Shown here piece by piece: positions 8,149 to 18,165 of a stretch of DNA of 64,000 bases. The notes beneath the pieces were generated by a model. That model searched no databases. It saw nothing but the letters and a program-made list of their open reading frames with translations, and had not been told where the DNA came from. Made by a program: the position numbers and the translations under genes. This DNA comes from Mycobacterium sp. 3519A (GTDB lineage: Bacteria; Actinomycetota; Actinomycetes; Mycobacteriales; Mycobacteriaceae). How positions within the stretch are numbered: position 1 is the first letter of the stretch; the number at the start of each line of letters is the position of its first letter. The stretch covers positions 434,001-498,000 of the forward strand of contig NZ_OESG01000012.1 of the NCBI RefSeq assembly GCF_900240945.1. The letters are read 5' to 3'.

Positions 8149-8553
8149 ATGCCGAACCCGAAGGTTCCGACCCCGAAAGAGATCAAGGCCGCCGCGCAGG
8201 CGGCCGCCGACACCGCGCAATCGGTCGCGACCGGAGCGATGCGCATCCCACCCGCCTCGATCCAACTCGCCAGCCAGTTGCCTGACCTGATCGAGAATCT
8301 CGCGATCGCCACGGAACGCCTCAACACGGCGATCGATCGTGCCGAACGGTACCTCGCACTGGCCGATCCGATGATCCGGACGATGGACGCGCTGCTGCCG
8401 CAACTCGAAGCCCTTGTCGCCACTGGCAACGACGTCTACAACGCCGTGTCGTCGCTGCCCGGCGCGGCAACGCTCGGCCGGCTTGCGAGCAGCGGCACAT
8501 CGGTTGCGCGGAAGCGGCCAGCACGGCCCCGATCCGGCGACAAGAAGTCCTAA
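8149..8553 (+). CDS. Hypothetical helical protein
   Basis: 134 residues from ATG at 8149, the first start giving uniform composition; the frame continues upstream but is then antisense to the neighbouring gene. It has no signal peptide. It is helix-rich, with heptad-like spacing: TPKEIKAAAQAAADTAQSVA, then LPDLIENLAIATERLNTAID and RAERYLALADPMIRTMDALL. It ends in a basic tail, RKRPARPRSGDKKS. This resembles phasin-like or nucleoid-type coiled helices, but no family is recognised. Its stop is 30 nt before the large palindrome shared with the convergent gene. Confidence 0.6.
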   Translation: MPNPKVPTPKEIKAAAQAAADTAQSVATGAMRIPPASIQLASQLPDLIENLAIATERLNTAIDRAERYLALADPMIRTMDALLPQLEALVATGNDVYNAVSSLPGAATLGRLASSGTSVARKRPARPRSGDKKS

Positions 8554-8582
8554 GGCTCCCCCGCGAACACCCTTGTCCCCCA

Positions 8583-8611
8583 ACCCAATACGTCACTGTG
8601 ACGTATTGGGT
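8583..8611. repeat. 29-bp perfect palindrome, copy 2 of the CGTCACnGTGACG element
   Basis: Arms ACCCAATACGTCAC and GTGACGTATTGGGT pair perfectly around one T. It lies between convergent genes and contains the stop codon (8593-8595) of the minus-strand gene, so it can act as a two-way terminator. The core 8591-8603 matches copies 1 and 3. Confidence 0.75.
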
Positions 8612-9093
8612 CCGCCACCATCCGATGCGCGTCCGTCGAAGTCGATCCGAACAATTGCGCTGTCGGGCCACACATTTCGGTCGCGCGCCCACCGCAACTT
8701 CTCCCGCAGGGGCAATCCGCTGTGCACATTGGTGACGCCGGGAATCTTGATCAGCGGCACGGTAGTCCATTGCCACCCATACCGCCGATGCAGCGCGCGA
8801 TTGGCTTCCGTGGCCTCGGCTCCGGACAGGATGGTCGCTCGACCGGTGAACGTGCTGGCACCGCGGATGATCCGGCCACGGTAGTCGCACGCGGTGATCT
8901 CGACCTCGGGGTGTGCGGCCATCCGTTTGGTCTTCGGCCCGACCTTCGTCCGGAACACCAAAGAGCTTCCTTGAAGGTCGAACCATATCGGGGTGTCGAC
9001 CGCGGTGCCGTCACGCCGGTACGTCCGCAGCATCGCGTACCGGGCGCGGCTCAACTCATGGGCAAGGTCGACTCGCTGTGGATGCTTGTGCAT
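8593..9093 (-). CDS. PPOX-class F420-dependent oxidoreductase
   Basis: 166 residues from ATG at 9093. It is a split-barrel flavin-fold protein: RYAMLRTYRRDGTAVDTPIW near residue 20, SLVFRTKVGPKTKRMAAHPE near 50, and EVEITACDYRGRIIRGASTF near 70, the pattern of the mycobacterial F420-dependent PPOX-class group. It probably reduces a small substrate using F420H2; the substrate is unknown. The ATG lies 6 nt after a hexamer positioned as a -10 box, so the mRNA may be leaderless. The MerR-type promoter upstream points to control by the divergent regulator. The stop falls in the palindrome. Confidence 0.8.
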   Translation of the reverse strand: MHKHPQRVDLAHELSRARYAMLRTYRRDGTAVDTPIWFDLQGSSLVFRTKVGPKTKRMAAHPEVEITACDYRGRIIRGASTFTGRATILSGAEATEANRALHRRYGWQWTTVPLIKIPGVTNVHSGLPLREKLRWARDRNVWPDSAIVRIDFDGRASDGGGPNTSQ

Positions 9094-9099
9094 GGCTAC

Positions 9100-9130
9100 A
9101 GTCAACAACTTAGAGTTAACTCCAAGTCAA
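9100..9130 (-). promoter_or_regulatory. MerR-type promoter with 19-bp spacer and operator
   Basis: On the minus strand a TTGACT box (9130-9125) and a second hexamer TTGACT (9105-9100) are separated by exactly 19 bp. The palindrome ACTTAGAGTTAACTCCAAGT (9108-9127, one mismatch between arms) occupies the spacer. A 19-20 bp spacer bridged by a dyad is the hallmark of promoters activated by MerR proteins. The predicted start of transcription is at the ATG, 9093. The second hexamer is a poor -10, as expected for an activator-dependent promoter. Confidence 0.6.
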
Positions 9131-9153
9131 GCCCAGGGATCAAAGGACGCATC

Positions 9154-9555
9154 ATGACCAGCACTCTGACGATCGGCGAACTGGCTCAGCAGGCGGACGT
9201 GGCGGCCACCACGCTGCGCTACTACGAGCGGATCGGCCTCATCCGCTCCCCCGATCGCGTCGGGGGTCAGCGCCGCTACGACCAGTCGATCGTCGCCCGC
9301 CTCGACGTGATCAGGCTGTGCAAGGCCGCCGGGTTCGCACTCGACGAGATCCAGGTGTTGTTCGCCGACGACGCCCCCGGCCGGCCCGCGAGTCGCGCGC
9401 TCGCAGAGACGAAACTCGCCGAGATCGATGGGCGCATAGCCGAGTTGCAACGCGCACGACAGATCATCGAGTGGGGCATGCGCTGCACCTGTCCGTCGAT
9501 CGACGACTGCACCTGCGGAATCCACACCGCCAAGCCTTTCGATACGTCACAGTGA
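9154..9555 (+). CDS. MerR family transcriptional regulator with CxC-x5-CxC tail
   Basis: 133 residues from ATG at 9154, preceded by AAAGGA. The MerR winged helix-turn-helix is at residues 5-72 (TIGELAQQADVAATTLRYYE ... RIGLIRSPDRVGGQRRYDQS). A dimerisation helix follows (about 78-107). The C-terminal sensor has Cys111, Cys113, Cys119, Cys121 and His124 in MRCTCPSIDDCTCGIH. This differs from SoxR (CxxCxC-x5-C) and from the ZntR/CueR loops, so the ligand may be a metal or redox signal. Its stop codon lies inside palindrome copy 3. It is divergent from its likely target at 9093. Confidence 0.85.
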   Translation: MTSTLTIGELAQQADVAATTLRYYERIGLIRSPDRVGGQRRYDQSIVARLDVIRLCKAAGFALDEIQVLFADDAPGRPASRALAETKLAEIDGRIAELQRARQIIEWGMRCTCPSIDDCTCGIHTAKPFDTSQ

Positions 9556-9557
9556 CG
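9545..9557. repeat. Palindrome CGTCACAGTGACG, copy 3 of 3
   Basis: It overlaps the end of the MerR gene and supplies codons for Thr-Ser-Gln-stop, exactly as copy 2 does for the convergent oxidoreductase. Context: gataCGTCACAGTGACGatttggg. Confidence 0.6.
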
Positions 9558-9602
9558 ATTTGGGCGCTCTAAATCCCCTGTGCTGCAACGAGACTGATCC
9601 GA

Positions 9603-10169
9603 TCAGTCGTGTTTCGCCGCGTAGCGCAACAGCACCGTGCCACCCGGGAAGTTGCGATTCTCCACCAGTTCCAGCGAAATCCACGACGGTAGCGCCGGGA
9701 AGAACGGCGTGCCGCCTCCAACGGCGATGGGCGCGATGACGATCCGGTATTCGTCCACCAGTCCGGCCTGCACGATCGGTGCGGCCAGCGTCGCGCCGGC
9801 CACCTCCAGCTGGCCGTCGGTTTCGGCTTTCAGCTTCGTCACCACCTCGACCGGGTCGCCGCGTTCCAGACGGGAGTTCCAGTCGACGGACTCCAGCGTG
9901 CGCGAGAACACGACCTTGGGCATGTCGCGCCAGATGCGGGCGAAATCGACGATCAACGGCGTGGCGTCTGGTTCCTGATCAGCGGTCGGCCAGTACGCGG
10001 ACATCAGTTCGTAGAGCCGCCGGCCGTAGAGCGACACGGCGGTCTCCCGCTCGAAGTCGTTCCAGTACTGGTGCAGTTCCTCGCTCGGTTCGGACCAGTC
10101 GATGTTGCCGTGCGCGTCCGCGATGTACCCGTCCACCGACACGTTGAAGCCATAGATGAGCTTGCCCAT
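9603..10169 (-). CDS. Dihydrofolate reductase family protein (RibD C-terminal-like)
   Basis: 188 residues from ATG at 10169 (MGKLIYGFNVSVDGYIADAH). The N-terminal 'S-D/V-G-Y-I' element and the late GGGTPFFPAL motif (about residue 150) identify the RibD-C/DHFR-like fold that binds NADPH. It is a stand-alone domain of the YyaP/YqjY type, whose substrate is generally unknown and is not a demonstrated folate reductase. The longer open frame to 10217 adds a poorly conserved extension. The MOSC gene ends 53 nt upstream. Confidence 0.8.
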   Translation of the reverse strand: MGKLIYGFNVSVDGYIADAHGNIDWSEPSEELHQYWNDFERETAVSLYGRRLYELMSAYWPTADQEPDATPLIVDFARIWRDMPKVVFSRTLESVDWNSRLERGDPVEVVTKLKAETDGQLEVAGATLAAPIVQAGLVDEYRIVIAPIAVGGGTPFFPALPSWISLELVENRNFPGGTVLLRYAAKHD

Positions 10170-10222
10170 GCCATTCAGACTGCACCCGAGGGCAAGAATC
10201 ATCGCGGCGCCACGCAACGGGG

Positions 10223-10882
10223 TTACGACTCCACGCGACGCCGCGCCACATCCTTGATCTCATCGGCCAGCGCGTCGGCCCGCAGAACTTCGGGCAGCAA
10301 CTCCGGTTCCAGCGTGAGCGCGCGGAACACCAAGCCCACGGTCACATCGTGGGTCGGTCGATCGGTGACGACGATCGAATCGCCGGCGCGCACCGATCCG
10401 GACTCGATCACACGCAGGTACGCCCCGGGCGTCGCCGCCTTGGTGAACGTCTTCACCCAGCCTCGGATCGACAGCCACGTCGCGAACGTCCGGCACGGGA
10501 TCCGCGGCCGGGTCACCTCGAGCACCAGCCCGTCGGTGCCGACCTGCCATCGCTCGCCGATACGAGCGCCGGTGACGTCCAGCCCCGCTGTGGTGAAGTT
10601 CTCCCCGAACATGCCGTTGTCCAGGTCGCGGCCCAGCTCGCGTTCCCATTCGTCGAGGTCCTCGCGGGCGTACGCGTAGACCGCCTGATCGTCGCCGCCG
10701 TGGTACTGCTGATCACCGATGTAGTCACCCAACAGGCCACTGCCGAGGCCGCCGTGCTTCGGGCCGGGAGCACGCACGCTCACCGCGTCATCCGTCGGAC
10801 GCTTGTCGATGCCGGTCAACAGCGAGTCCTTATCGGAATTCGGGTACGGATGCGCCAGATTGACCGTCAGCACGTTGGGCAT
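10223..10882 (-). CDS. MOSC domain-containing protein (YiiM-like)
   Basis: 219 residues, the YiiM size. Residues about 45-160 form the MOSC domain: QYHGGDDQAVYAYAREDLDE, then NGMFGENFTTAGLDVTGARI and RPRIPCRTFATWL. The conserved cysteine of the molybdenum-cofactor sulfurase C-terminal fold lies in the last block (IPCRTF). It probably handles molybdenum-cofactor sulfur or reduces N-hydroxylated compounds, by analogy with YiiM. It starts 28 nt after the UvrA-like gene ends and may be cotranscribed with it. Confidence 0.85.
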   Translation of the reverse strand: MPNVLTVNLAHPYPNSDKDSLLTGIDKRPTDDAVSVRAPGPKHGGLGSGLLGDYIGDQQYHGGDDQAVYAYAREDLDEWERELGRDLDNGMFGENFTTAGLDVTGARIGERWQVGTDGLVLEVTRPRIPCRTFATWLSIRGWVKTFTKAATPGAYLRVIESGSVRAGDSIVVTDRPTHDVTVGLVFRALTLEPELLPEVLRADALADEIKDVARRRVES

Positions 10883-10910
10883 GGCGGCAGCCTATCGGGA
10901 TGACGGCCGG

Positions 10911-13286
<2,376 letters not shown>

Positions 13287-13289
13287 GGA

Positions 13290-13700
13290 TCAGCGGATCT
13301 CCTGGATGCGGACCATGTTTCCGGCGGGGTCACGCAGTGCGCAGTCGCGAACGCCGTACGGCTGCTCGGTCGGCTCCTGGACGACCTCGACGTCTCCCGC
13401 CTGTACGCGCTCGAAGGTACCGTCCAGGTCGTTCGTGGCCAGGTTGATCTGGCCAAAGGTGCCCTTGGCCATCATTTCGGCGATCAGGCGGCGCTCGTCG
13501 TCGGTGAGGCCGGGCGTGGCGGCAGGCGGGTAGAGCACCACGTTCGTGTCGGGCTGGTTGGGCGGGCCGACCGTGATCCAGCGCATCTTGCCGTTGCCGA
13601 CGTCGAGGCGGACCTCGAAGCCGAGGACGTCGCGGTAGAACGCCAGCGACTCATCCGGGTCGTCGAGCGGCAACATGCTGGAGTGAATGGTGAGGTTCAT
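13290..13700 (-). CDS. VOC family protein (glyoxalase/bleomycin-resistance fold)
   Basis: 136 residues from ATG at 13700 (MNLTIHSSMLPLDDPDESLA). The pattern 'D..ESLAFYRDVLGFEVRLDV' near residues 15-35, VVLYPPAATPGLTDDERRLI, and a closing DCALRDPAGNMVRIQEI are typical of the vicinal-oxygen-chelate fold, with a probable metal ligand Glu in the last strand. The substrate is unknown. It ends 3 nt before the UvrA-like gene and begins 5 nt after the AraC gene, so the three are probably one operon. Confidence 0.85.
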   Translation of the reverse strand: MNLTIHSSMLPLDDPDESLAFYRDVLGFEVRLDVGNGKMRWITVGPPNQPDTNVVLYPPAATPGLTDDERRLIAEMMAKGTFGQINLATNDLDGTFERVQAGDVEVVQEPTEQPYGVRDCALRDPAGNMVRIQEIR

Positions 13701-13705
13701 GTCGC

Positions 13706-14149
13706 TCACGTTATGTGGAGCCGGGTGGCGGGCGCTTCTCGATTCCTGATCGGTCTGGTGATCTGCTTCTCCACGCACGACGGGAGCCCGCCGACCGCAC
13801 CGGTTGCCTGGTCTCGATAGGCGCTCGGCGACATGCCGACCAATTCGCTGAAGCGGGTGCTGAAGGTCCCCAACGACGAGCATCCGACGGCGAAACAGAC
13901 CTCGGTGACGCTCATGTCACCGCCGCGCAGCAACGCCATCGCCCGCTCGATCCGGCGCGTCATCAAATAGGAGTACGGCGACTCCCCGTACGCGAGTTTG
14001 AACTGGCGCGACAGGTGACCTGCCGACATGTTCACGCCCCGCGCGAGCGCCTCGACGTCCAACGGCTGGGCATACTCGCGGTCCATCCGGTCGCGGACCC
14101 GGCGCAGCAGCTTGAGGTCGCGCAGTCGTTGCGCATCCGGGAACGTCAC
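13706..14149 (-). CDS. AraC family transcriptional regulator (HTH domain only)
   Basis: 147 residues containing just the AraC DNA-binding domain (about 18-115): ALARGVNMSAGHLSRQFKLA in the first helix-turn-helix and EVCFAVGCSSLGTFSTRFSE with the usual FSTRFSELVGMSPSAYR end. No sugar-binding N-terminal domain is present, so it resembles SoxS/MarA-size regulators or those paired with a VOC protein. It heads an apparent operon with the VOC and UvrA-like genes. A role in inducible drug or damage response is a reasonable inference. Confidence 0.88.
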   Translation of the reverse strand: MTFPDAQRLRDLKLLRRVRDRMDREYAQPLDVEALARGVNMSAGHLSRQFKLAYGESPYSYLMTRRIERAMALLRGGDMSVTEVCFAVGCSSLGTFSTRFSELVGMSPSAYRDQATGAVGGLPSCVEKQITRPIRNREAPATRLHIT

Positions 14150-14171
14150 ATCGGGATCGTACGACGGGCGG

Positions 14172-16448
14172 CTACGTCCAGAATTCGTTCATGGGGTACG
14201 CGTAGCGGTCGTTGTTGGTCAGCGGTGGAAGCCCGAGCGAATCCTCGATCGTGCGCAGCAGGCTGTAGTGGTCGTAGCGGTCGTCGGCGATGAACGCACC
14301 GGCACGCATCCCACCTGCGACCGCACCCGGTGACGGGATGACCACGGTGACGATGTGGTTGCCGTCATTGCCGATGCCCAACGAGATGTTGTTGTAGTCC
14401 TCGTCGAAGGTCAGGAAGATGGCGCTTCTCTCGTTGGGGTCGTTCCAGGTGTTCGAGTCCATGATGATGGGCAGCGTCTCGGCGAGCCATCGGTCGCCCG
14501 CCGCCACGTTGTATTGGTGTCCGCCAAGGAATTGCGGCGTGAGCTGACTCAACGCCCACCCGATGACGCCGCTGAGGGTATCGGTGGGGCCCTCCATGTT
14601 GGTCGCGTCGTCGGCGGCGAACCACACGAAATCGGGCGCCAGATGGGGAACGACGAGATCTCCTGCCATTTCCGACAGATCGAACAAGTGGCTTTCCACC
14701 CGGGCCTGGTCGTCGTAGATGTCATGGAACGCGAGGAACGGCAACCGGTCGGTGGGTGTGCTGTAGCCGCCGCCGCCCTCCATGTAGCCGGCCCAGGTCT
14801 TGTGCGCCAACTCGATGTTGTCGACCAGGTTCACTGGGGGGTCGAAGCAGTCGGCCGGGCAGTTGTAGTTGAACCCGAAATCTGAACCACCAATGATCGG
14901 ATAGTAATTCGGGTCGCTCGGGTGGGTCAGCGCGTAGTATTTGGATGCGAACCCGTAGGTCTGGATGAGGCTGTTCAGGTACGGCGCGTTGCGGCTGCCG
15001 ACGATGTCGCTGAAGCCCTTGTTCTCCATGTAGACCATGAACACGTGATCGAGTTCGCCGACGTGCGAGTCCGGTCGGACAAGCGTCGGCGCGACGACGT
15101 TCTCCGAGCCCACCCGAAACGACAGGTTGTCGGCGTAGGCGTTGTTGTAGTTGCCCAGCACCGGGTTGCGGTCCGCCAGCGTGACGACCACGCGTGCGGC
15201 GCGGGTGCCCACCGGAATGGTTCCGGTGGTCTGACGGCTGAGGAACCGGGTCTGGAAGAAGCGATCCAGCACCCCGACCGGGCGGATCCTGCCGGTGCCG
15301 AGTGTCGCCCCGCTTGCGTCGAGGAACTCGACGCGGACCGAGGCCGCTGACGGATCGATGGTGAATCCACCAAGGTATCCGCTCAACGCGTAAGGCACTG
15401 TGCCGCCGTCGATTTCGGTAGCGGCGGCGCGGAGATCGACAGTTTGGCTCAGAGTGGACGTCGCGACCGGTCCACCCCCGAAGAATTGCTCGCCGCTGTC
15501 GGGCGGCGCACTGGCCGAGGTGGGGAACGCCAGGAACCGCGGGAATGTCGGGCCCGGCGACGAAGTGGGCCACGGGAAGCGGCGCGGTGTGCCGTACTCG
15601 ATGACGGTCGGGGTGCCCGTCACCGTCCAGCCCGGCACGGTCACCGAGCTGTAGCCCGACAATGACGGATCACCGAGTTCGGCGCCAGGGTTGACCAACA
15701 GGTTGGGTCCCGTGACGATCAGCGCGGGGACATGCTGCACGCCCGCGGTGGGCACCGCGATTCGCAGCGTCTGCTCGATCTCGCGGCGCACCCAGGCCAA
15801 CATGGTCCACAACACCGGCTCGTGAAGCGGCGCAAAGGGACTGGCGGTCATCGAGGGGCCAAGCCCGGCCCAACCGAGCAGGCTCGAGACCACCTCGGTG
15901 ACGATGTTCAGCGGCGTCAGTGGACCGCTGAACTTGGGCGGCTCCACACGCGATGTGACCGGTGTGCTGACGGTGACGGTTCGTGCACTCGAGCTCGGCA
16001 TGTCGGCCGCCGACCGAAATTCGTTGGGAGGACTCGGTGTCGGGGCGGTGTCGGTGCTGGAATCGGCCTTGGGCTTGACGTTCGACGGTGCTGGACTTCG
16101 TGTTGACTTCTTGGTCACCCGATCGGGGTCGACCTTGCGCGGTTTGCGTTTCGGCGTGGTCGGTGTGTTCTCGTTTCGATCCGTCGTGGTCACCTTGGTC
16201 GACGGCGTTGCGGCGGAAGCGGTGTCGGGAGCCGTCGACGCAGGCTCGTCGGGCTTGACCGGCGTACTGGACGACTTCTTCTTCGGCGTGTGCTTCTTCG
16301 GAGGCGGCGAGTCCGACTCCACGGACGTCGTCGACGCCGCATCGGATGGCTCCGCCAGTGCGACACCCGGCATCGTTCCCACCGCGAGGCCCACGCCGAG
16401 CGCGACGGCCAGCGCACCCACCCTGCCGACGTACCCGACGTAACCCAT
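14172..16448 (-). CDS. Large secreted phosphoesterase with disordered N-terminal linker
   Basis: 758 residues. A signal peptide (1-32, LAVALGVGLAVGTMPGVALA) is followed by a Ser/Thr/Pro/Lys-rich disordered stretch (about 35-165). A middle region is beta-rich (LLVNPGAELGDPSLSGYSSV, a carbohydrate-binding-like start). The C-terminal phosphoesterase domain is about 465-758: HVGELDHVFMVYMENKGFSD, YYPIIGGSDFGFNYNCPADC and late FLTFDEDYNNISLGIGNDGN. The domain belongs to the phospholipase C/acid-phosphatase superfamily, with the usual metal site predicted at ENK and FDED. It is exported and may act on phosphate esters or lipids. It ends 22 nt from the AraC gene. Confidence 0.8.
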   Translation of the reverse strand: MGYVGYVGRVGALAVALGVGLAVGTMPGVALAEPSDAASTTSVESDSPPPKKHTPKKKSSSTPVKPDEPASTAPDTASAATPSTKVTTTDRNENTPTTPKRKPRKVDPDRVTKKSTRSPAPSNVKPKADSSTDTAPTPSPPNEFRSAADMPSSSARTVTVSTPVTSRVEPPKFSGPLTPLNIVTEVVSSLLGWAGLGPSMTASPFAPLHEPVLWTMLAWVRREIEQTLRIAVPTAGVQHVPALIVTGPNLLVNPGAELGDPSLSGYSSVTVPGWTVTGTPTVIEYGTPRRFPWPTSSPGPTFPRFLAFPTSASAPPDSGEQFFGGGPVATSTLSQTVDLRAAATEIDGGTVPYALSGYLGGFTIDPSAASVRVEFLDASGATLGTGRIRPVGVLDRFFQTRFLSRQTTGTIPVGTRAARVVVTLADRNPVLGNYNNAYADNLSFRVGSENVVAPTLVRPDSHVGELDHVFMVYMENKGFSDIVGSRNAPYLNSLIQTYGFASKYYALTHPSDPNYYPIIGGSDFGFNYNCPADCFDPPVNLVDNIELAHKTWAGYMEGGGGYSTPTDRLPFLAFHDIYDDQARVESHLFDLSEMAGDLVVPHLAPDFVWFAADDATNMEGPTDTLSGVIGWALSQLTPQFLGGHQYNVAAGDRWLAETLPIIMDSNTWNDPNERSAIFLTFDEDYNNISLGIGNDGNHIVTVVIPSPGAVAGGMRAGAFIADDRYDHYSLLRTIEDSLGLPPLTNNDRYAYPMNEFWT

Positions 16449-16594
16449 CTTGGCTCCTTAGCTCGATGGGGATGCCCAGCGTCAGAAAATCTACGCCGAG
16501 AGGCCTTGACCGAGGACCGAATCGACAGAAGACGGTCGCCCTCCTTGCCTGCGAAAAAAGCGACTCGGCGTGCATACCACGATTTCCGATCCCC

Positions 16595-16600
16595 TATACT
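16595..16600 (+). promoter_or_regulatory. -10 hexamer TATACT, short-leader promoter
   Basis: A near-consensus -10 box lies 9 nt before the ATG at 16610, so the predicted transcript has at most a few untranslated bases and no ribosome-binding site is visible. Confidence 0.5.
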
Positions 16601-16609
16601 GCTGCGACG

Positions 16610-17392
16610 ATGACGCAGCCGATCAACGAATATCGCGACCCTCGCGAAATCGCCGACGAGTTGGACAAATCCGGCGTGGTATGCCTTCAGAATGCCGTCC
16701 CCGAGGAATGGCTTGCCCATGCGCGGGAAGACATCGAGGATCGGCTCCGAACCCATGGCACGCGCGATCACTTCATACAATCTCCGCACGACGACACACA
16801 CAGCGCTGCAGCGGTTTTCGTCAATAGTCCGTCGGTTGTGTCACTGCTCACCGACATCGTCCGGGCCCGCTTTCCCGACGATCCCGGCACTCTGCAGTTG
16901 ACCGGTTCCGCGTTGCGCATAATCGCCGGTCCGCGCGGCGAAGGCGACGCGTATTGGTTTCACTACGACGCGAGTGTCGTGACGATGGTGGTACCGATTT
17001 ATCTGCCAGCAGCCACGCCTGGGAACGCAGGCGAATTGGTCGGCATATTCAACAAGCGACCGTTCCGGCGTTCTGTTCTCGCCAACATCATCGACAAGGT
17101 CGTCGGACAAAGCGGCTTCTATCGCCGACAAATTCTCGGAAAGCTCGACAACGCCGACTATCTGCGCAGAGTCGACATGAAAGTCGGAGACGCATACCTG
17201 TTCTGGGGTTATCGCAGTCTGCACGGCAATATGCCGTGCGAATCCGGAGCCGTGCGCGCCACATTACTGCTCCATTTCGGTCGTCCGCACGGATCGAGCG
17301 AGGCGTTGACGACAGCCGTCCGCATTGGTCAGTCGCTGCGCAGCAGAGGCCGGAAACCCAGTGCCGAGGAACCTGCGGTCGGCGTGTACTGA
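16610..17392 (+). CDS. Phytanoyl-CoA-dioxygenase-like Fe(II)/2-oxoglutarate protein
   Basis: 260 residues from ATG at 16610; the longer frame to 16346 is antisense to the divergent gene. The probable iron triad is His-x-Asp in YWFHYDASVV (about 123-125) and a distal His in RSLHGNMPC, with Arg in GAVRATLLLHFGRP as the 2-oxoglutarate anchor. This is the layout of PhyH-type oxygenases. The substrate is unknown. A second possible start of RNA is set by TATACT close to the ATG. It is unlinked to metabolic neighbours: a secreted phosphoesterase is divergent, a proline-rich membrane protein lies downstream. Confidence 0.6.
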   Translation: MTQPINEYRDPREIADELDKSGVVCLQNAVPEEWLAHAREDIEDRLRTHGTRDHFIQSPHDDTHSAAAVFVNSPSVVSLLTDIVRARFPDDPGTLQLTGSALRIIAGPRGEGDAYWFHYDASVVTMVVPIYLPAATPGNAGELVGIFNKRPFRRSVLANIIDKVVGQSGFYRRQILGKLDNADYLRRVDMKVGDAYLFWGYRSLHGNMPCESGAVRATLLLHFGRPHGSSEALTTAVRIGQSLRSRGRKPSAEEPAVGVY

Positions 17393-17422
17393 CTGCTCGG
17401 ATCCGCGGTTTGCCGTCGGCGT

Positions 17423-17428
17423 TAGCAT
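17423..17428 (+). promoter_or_regulatory. -10 hexamer TAGCAT, leaderless promoter
   Basis: The box ends 6 nt before the GTG start at 17435, the spacing expected when transcription begins at the start codon itself. No Shine-Dalgarno sequence is present. Confidence 0.45.
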
Positions 17429-17434
17429 CGGGGG

Positions 17435-18157
17435 GTGACTGAGCGCGAAGCCCCGCCGGGTTCGGGCTTCGATTACCGGCAGGACGACCCGTACGAAAGC
17501 GACGGGTGGTTCGGCGGTGAGCAGGTCACCGAGCCGGCACACGTGAACGAGGTGTTCCGCGAGCCTCGACGCGAACCCCCCGCCCCTGCGCCGCGGAACC
17601 GGGTCGAGACGCGCCCTGCACCCGCGGCCCGGCCAATGACCAGTCCCACCGTGAACACCTGGACCGTCAACGGCCAGCTGCGCGCGTCGGACAGCAGCAC
17701 ACTGACCTTCCGGCGGCCCCCGGAGCCGTGGTACCGGTCCAAGCAGGCCGGCATCGGGTTCCTTGTCGTCGCGGCGGCTGCGGTGCTCGTGCCCATCGTC
17801 TGGCTCGTGCTGCCCGACAACTCCGCTCCGGCGCCGGGTCCGTCCACCTCTGTCGCCCCGCAGCCGTCCACGCCGCAACCGACGCCCACCACCGCTGCGT
17901 CGACGCCGGTGAACCTGCCACCGCCACCACCACCCCTCCGGGCCGGCTCAGGGGCCGCACACCCCGATTGCCCGTCAGCCGCCCCCGCCGCAACCGAGGC
18001 CCACCACCGCTGCGTCGACGCCGGTGATCCTGCCACCGCCAAGGCGCCCACGCCTGTCACCCGGTCACCGATCAGCGTGGCGCCGGTGCCAAGGAAACCG
18101 ACGGAGCGCAACTCTCTCGGTGAAAGCGACAAGCCCGGCTGCGCGGGCTGGTGCTGA
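17435..18157 (+). CDS. Proline-rich single-pass membrane protein
   Basis: 240 residues from GTG at 17435. An acidic/proline-rich cytoplasmic part (1-90) contains NTWTVNGQLRASDSSTLTFR, then PPEPWYRSKQAG and one membrane helix (about 107-125, IGFLVVAAAAVLVPIVWLVL). The outer part is Pro/Thr/Ala-rich. A 56-bp duplication in this outer part is read in two different frames (see repeat at 17871 and 17986). The middle text (about 168-205, HPDCPSAAPAATEAHHRCVD) is therefore probably a frameshifted window. Function is unknown; the layout resembles mycobacterial cell-wall or division accessory proteins. Confidence 0.6.
   Translation: MTEREAPPGSGFDYRQDDPYESDGWFGGEQVTEPAHVNEVFREPRREPPAPAPRNRVETRPAPAARPMTSPTVNTWTVNGQLRASDSSTLTFRRPPEPWYRSKQAGIGFLVVAAAAVLVPIVWLVLPDNSAPAPGPSTSVAPQPSTPQPTPTTAASTPVNLPPPPPPLRAGSGAAHPDCPSAAPAATEAHHRCVDAGDPATAKAPTPVTRSPISVAPVPRKPTERNSLGESDKPGCAGWC
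17871..17926 (+). repeat. 56-bp direct repeat, copy 1 (proline-rich tail)
   Basis: Pairs with 17986-18041 with two mismatches (54 of 56). Copies are offset by 115 nt, which is not a multiple of three. Copy 1 is read PQPTPTTAASTPVNLPPP. Confidence 0.8.
17986..18041 (+). repeat. 56-bp direct repeat, copy 2, out of frame
   Basis: The same sequence as copy 1 but read one base off in the open frame, giving AATEAHHRCVDAGDPATAK instead of the proline/threonine text. This suggests compensating indels before and after it. Confidence 0.8.
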
Positions 18158-18165
18158 GGTGTCGG

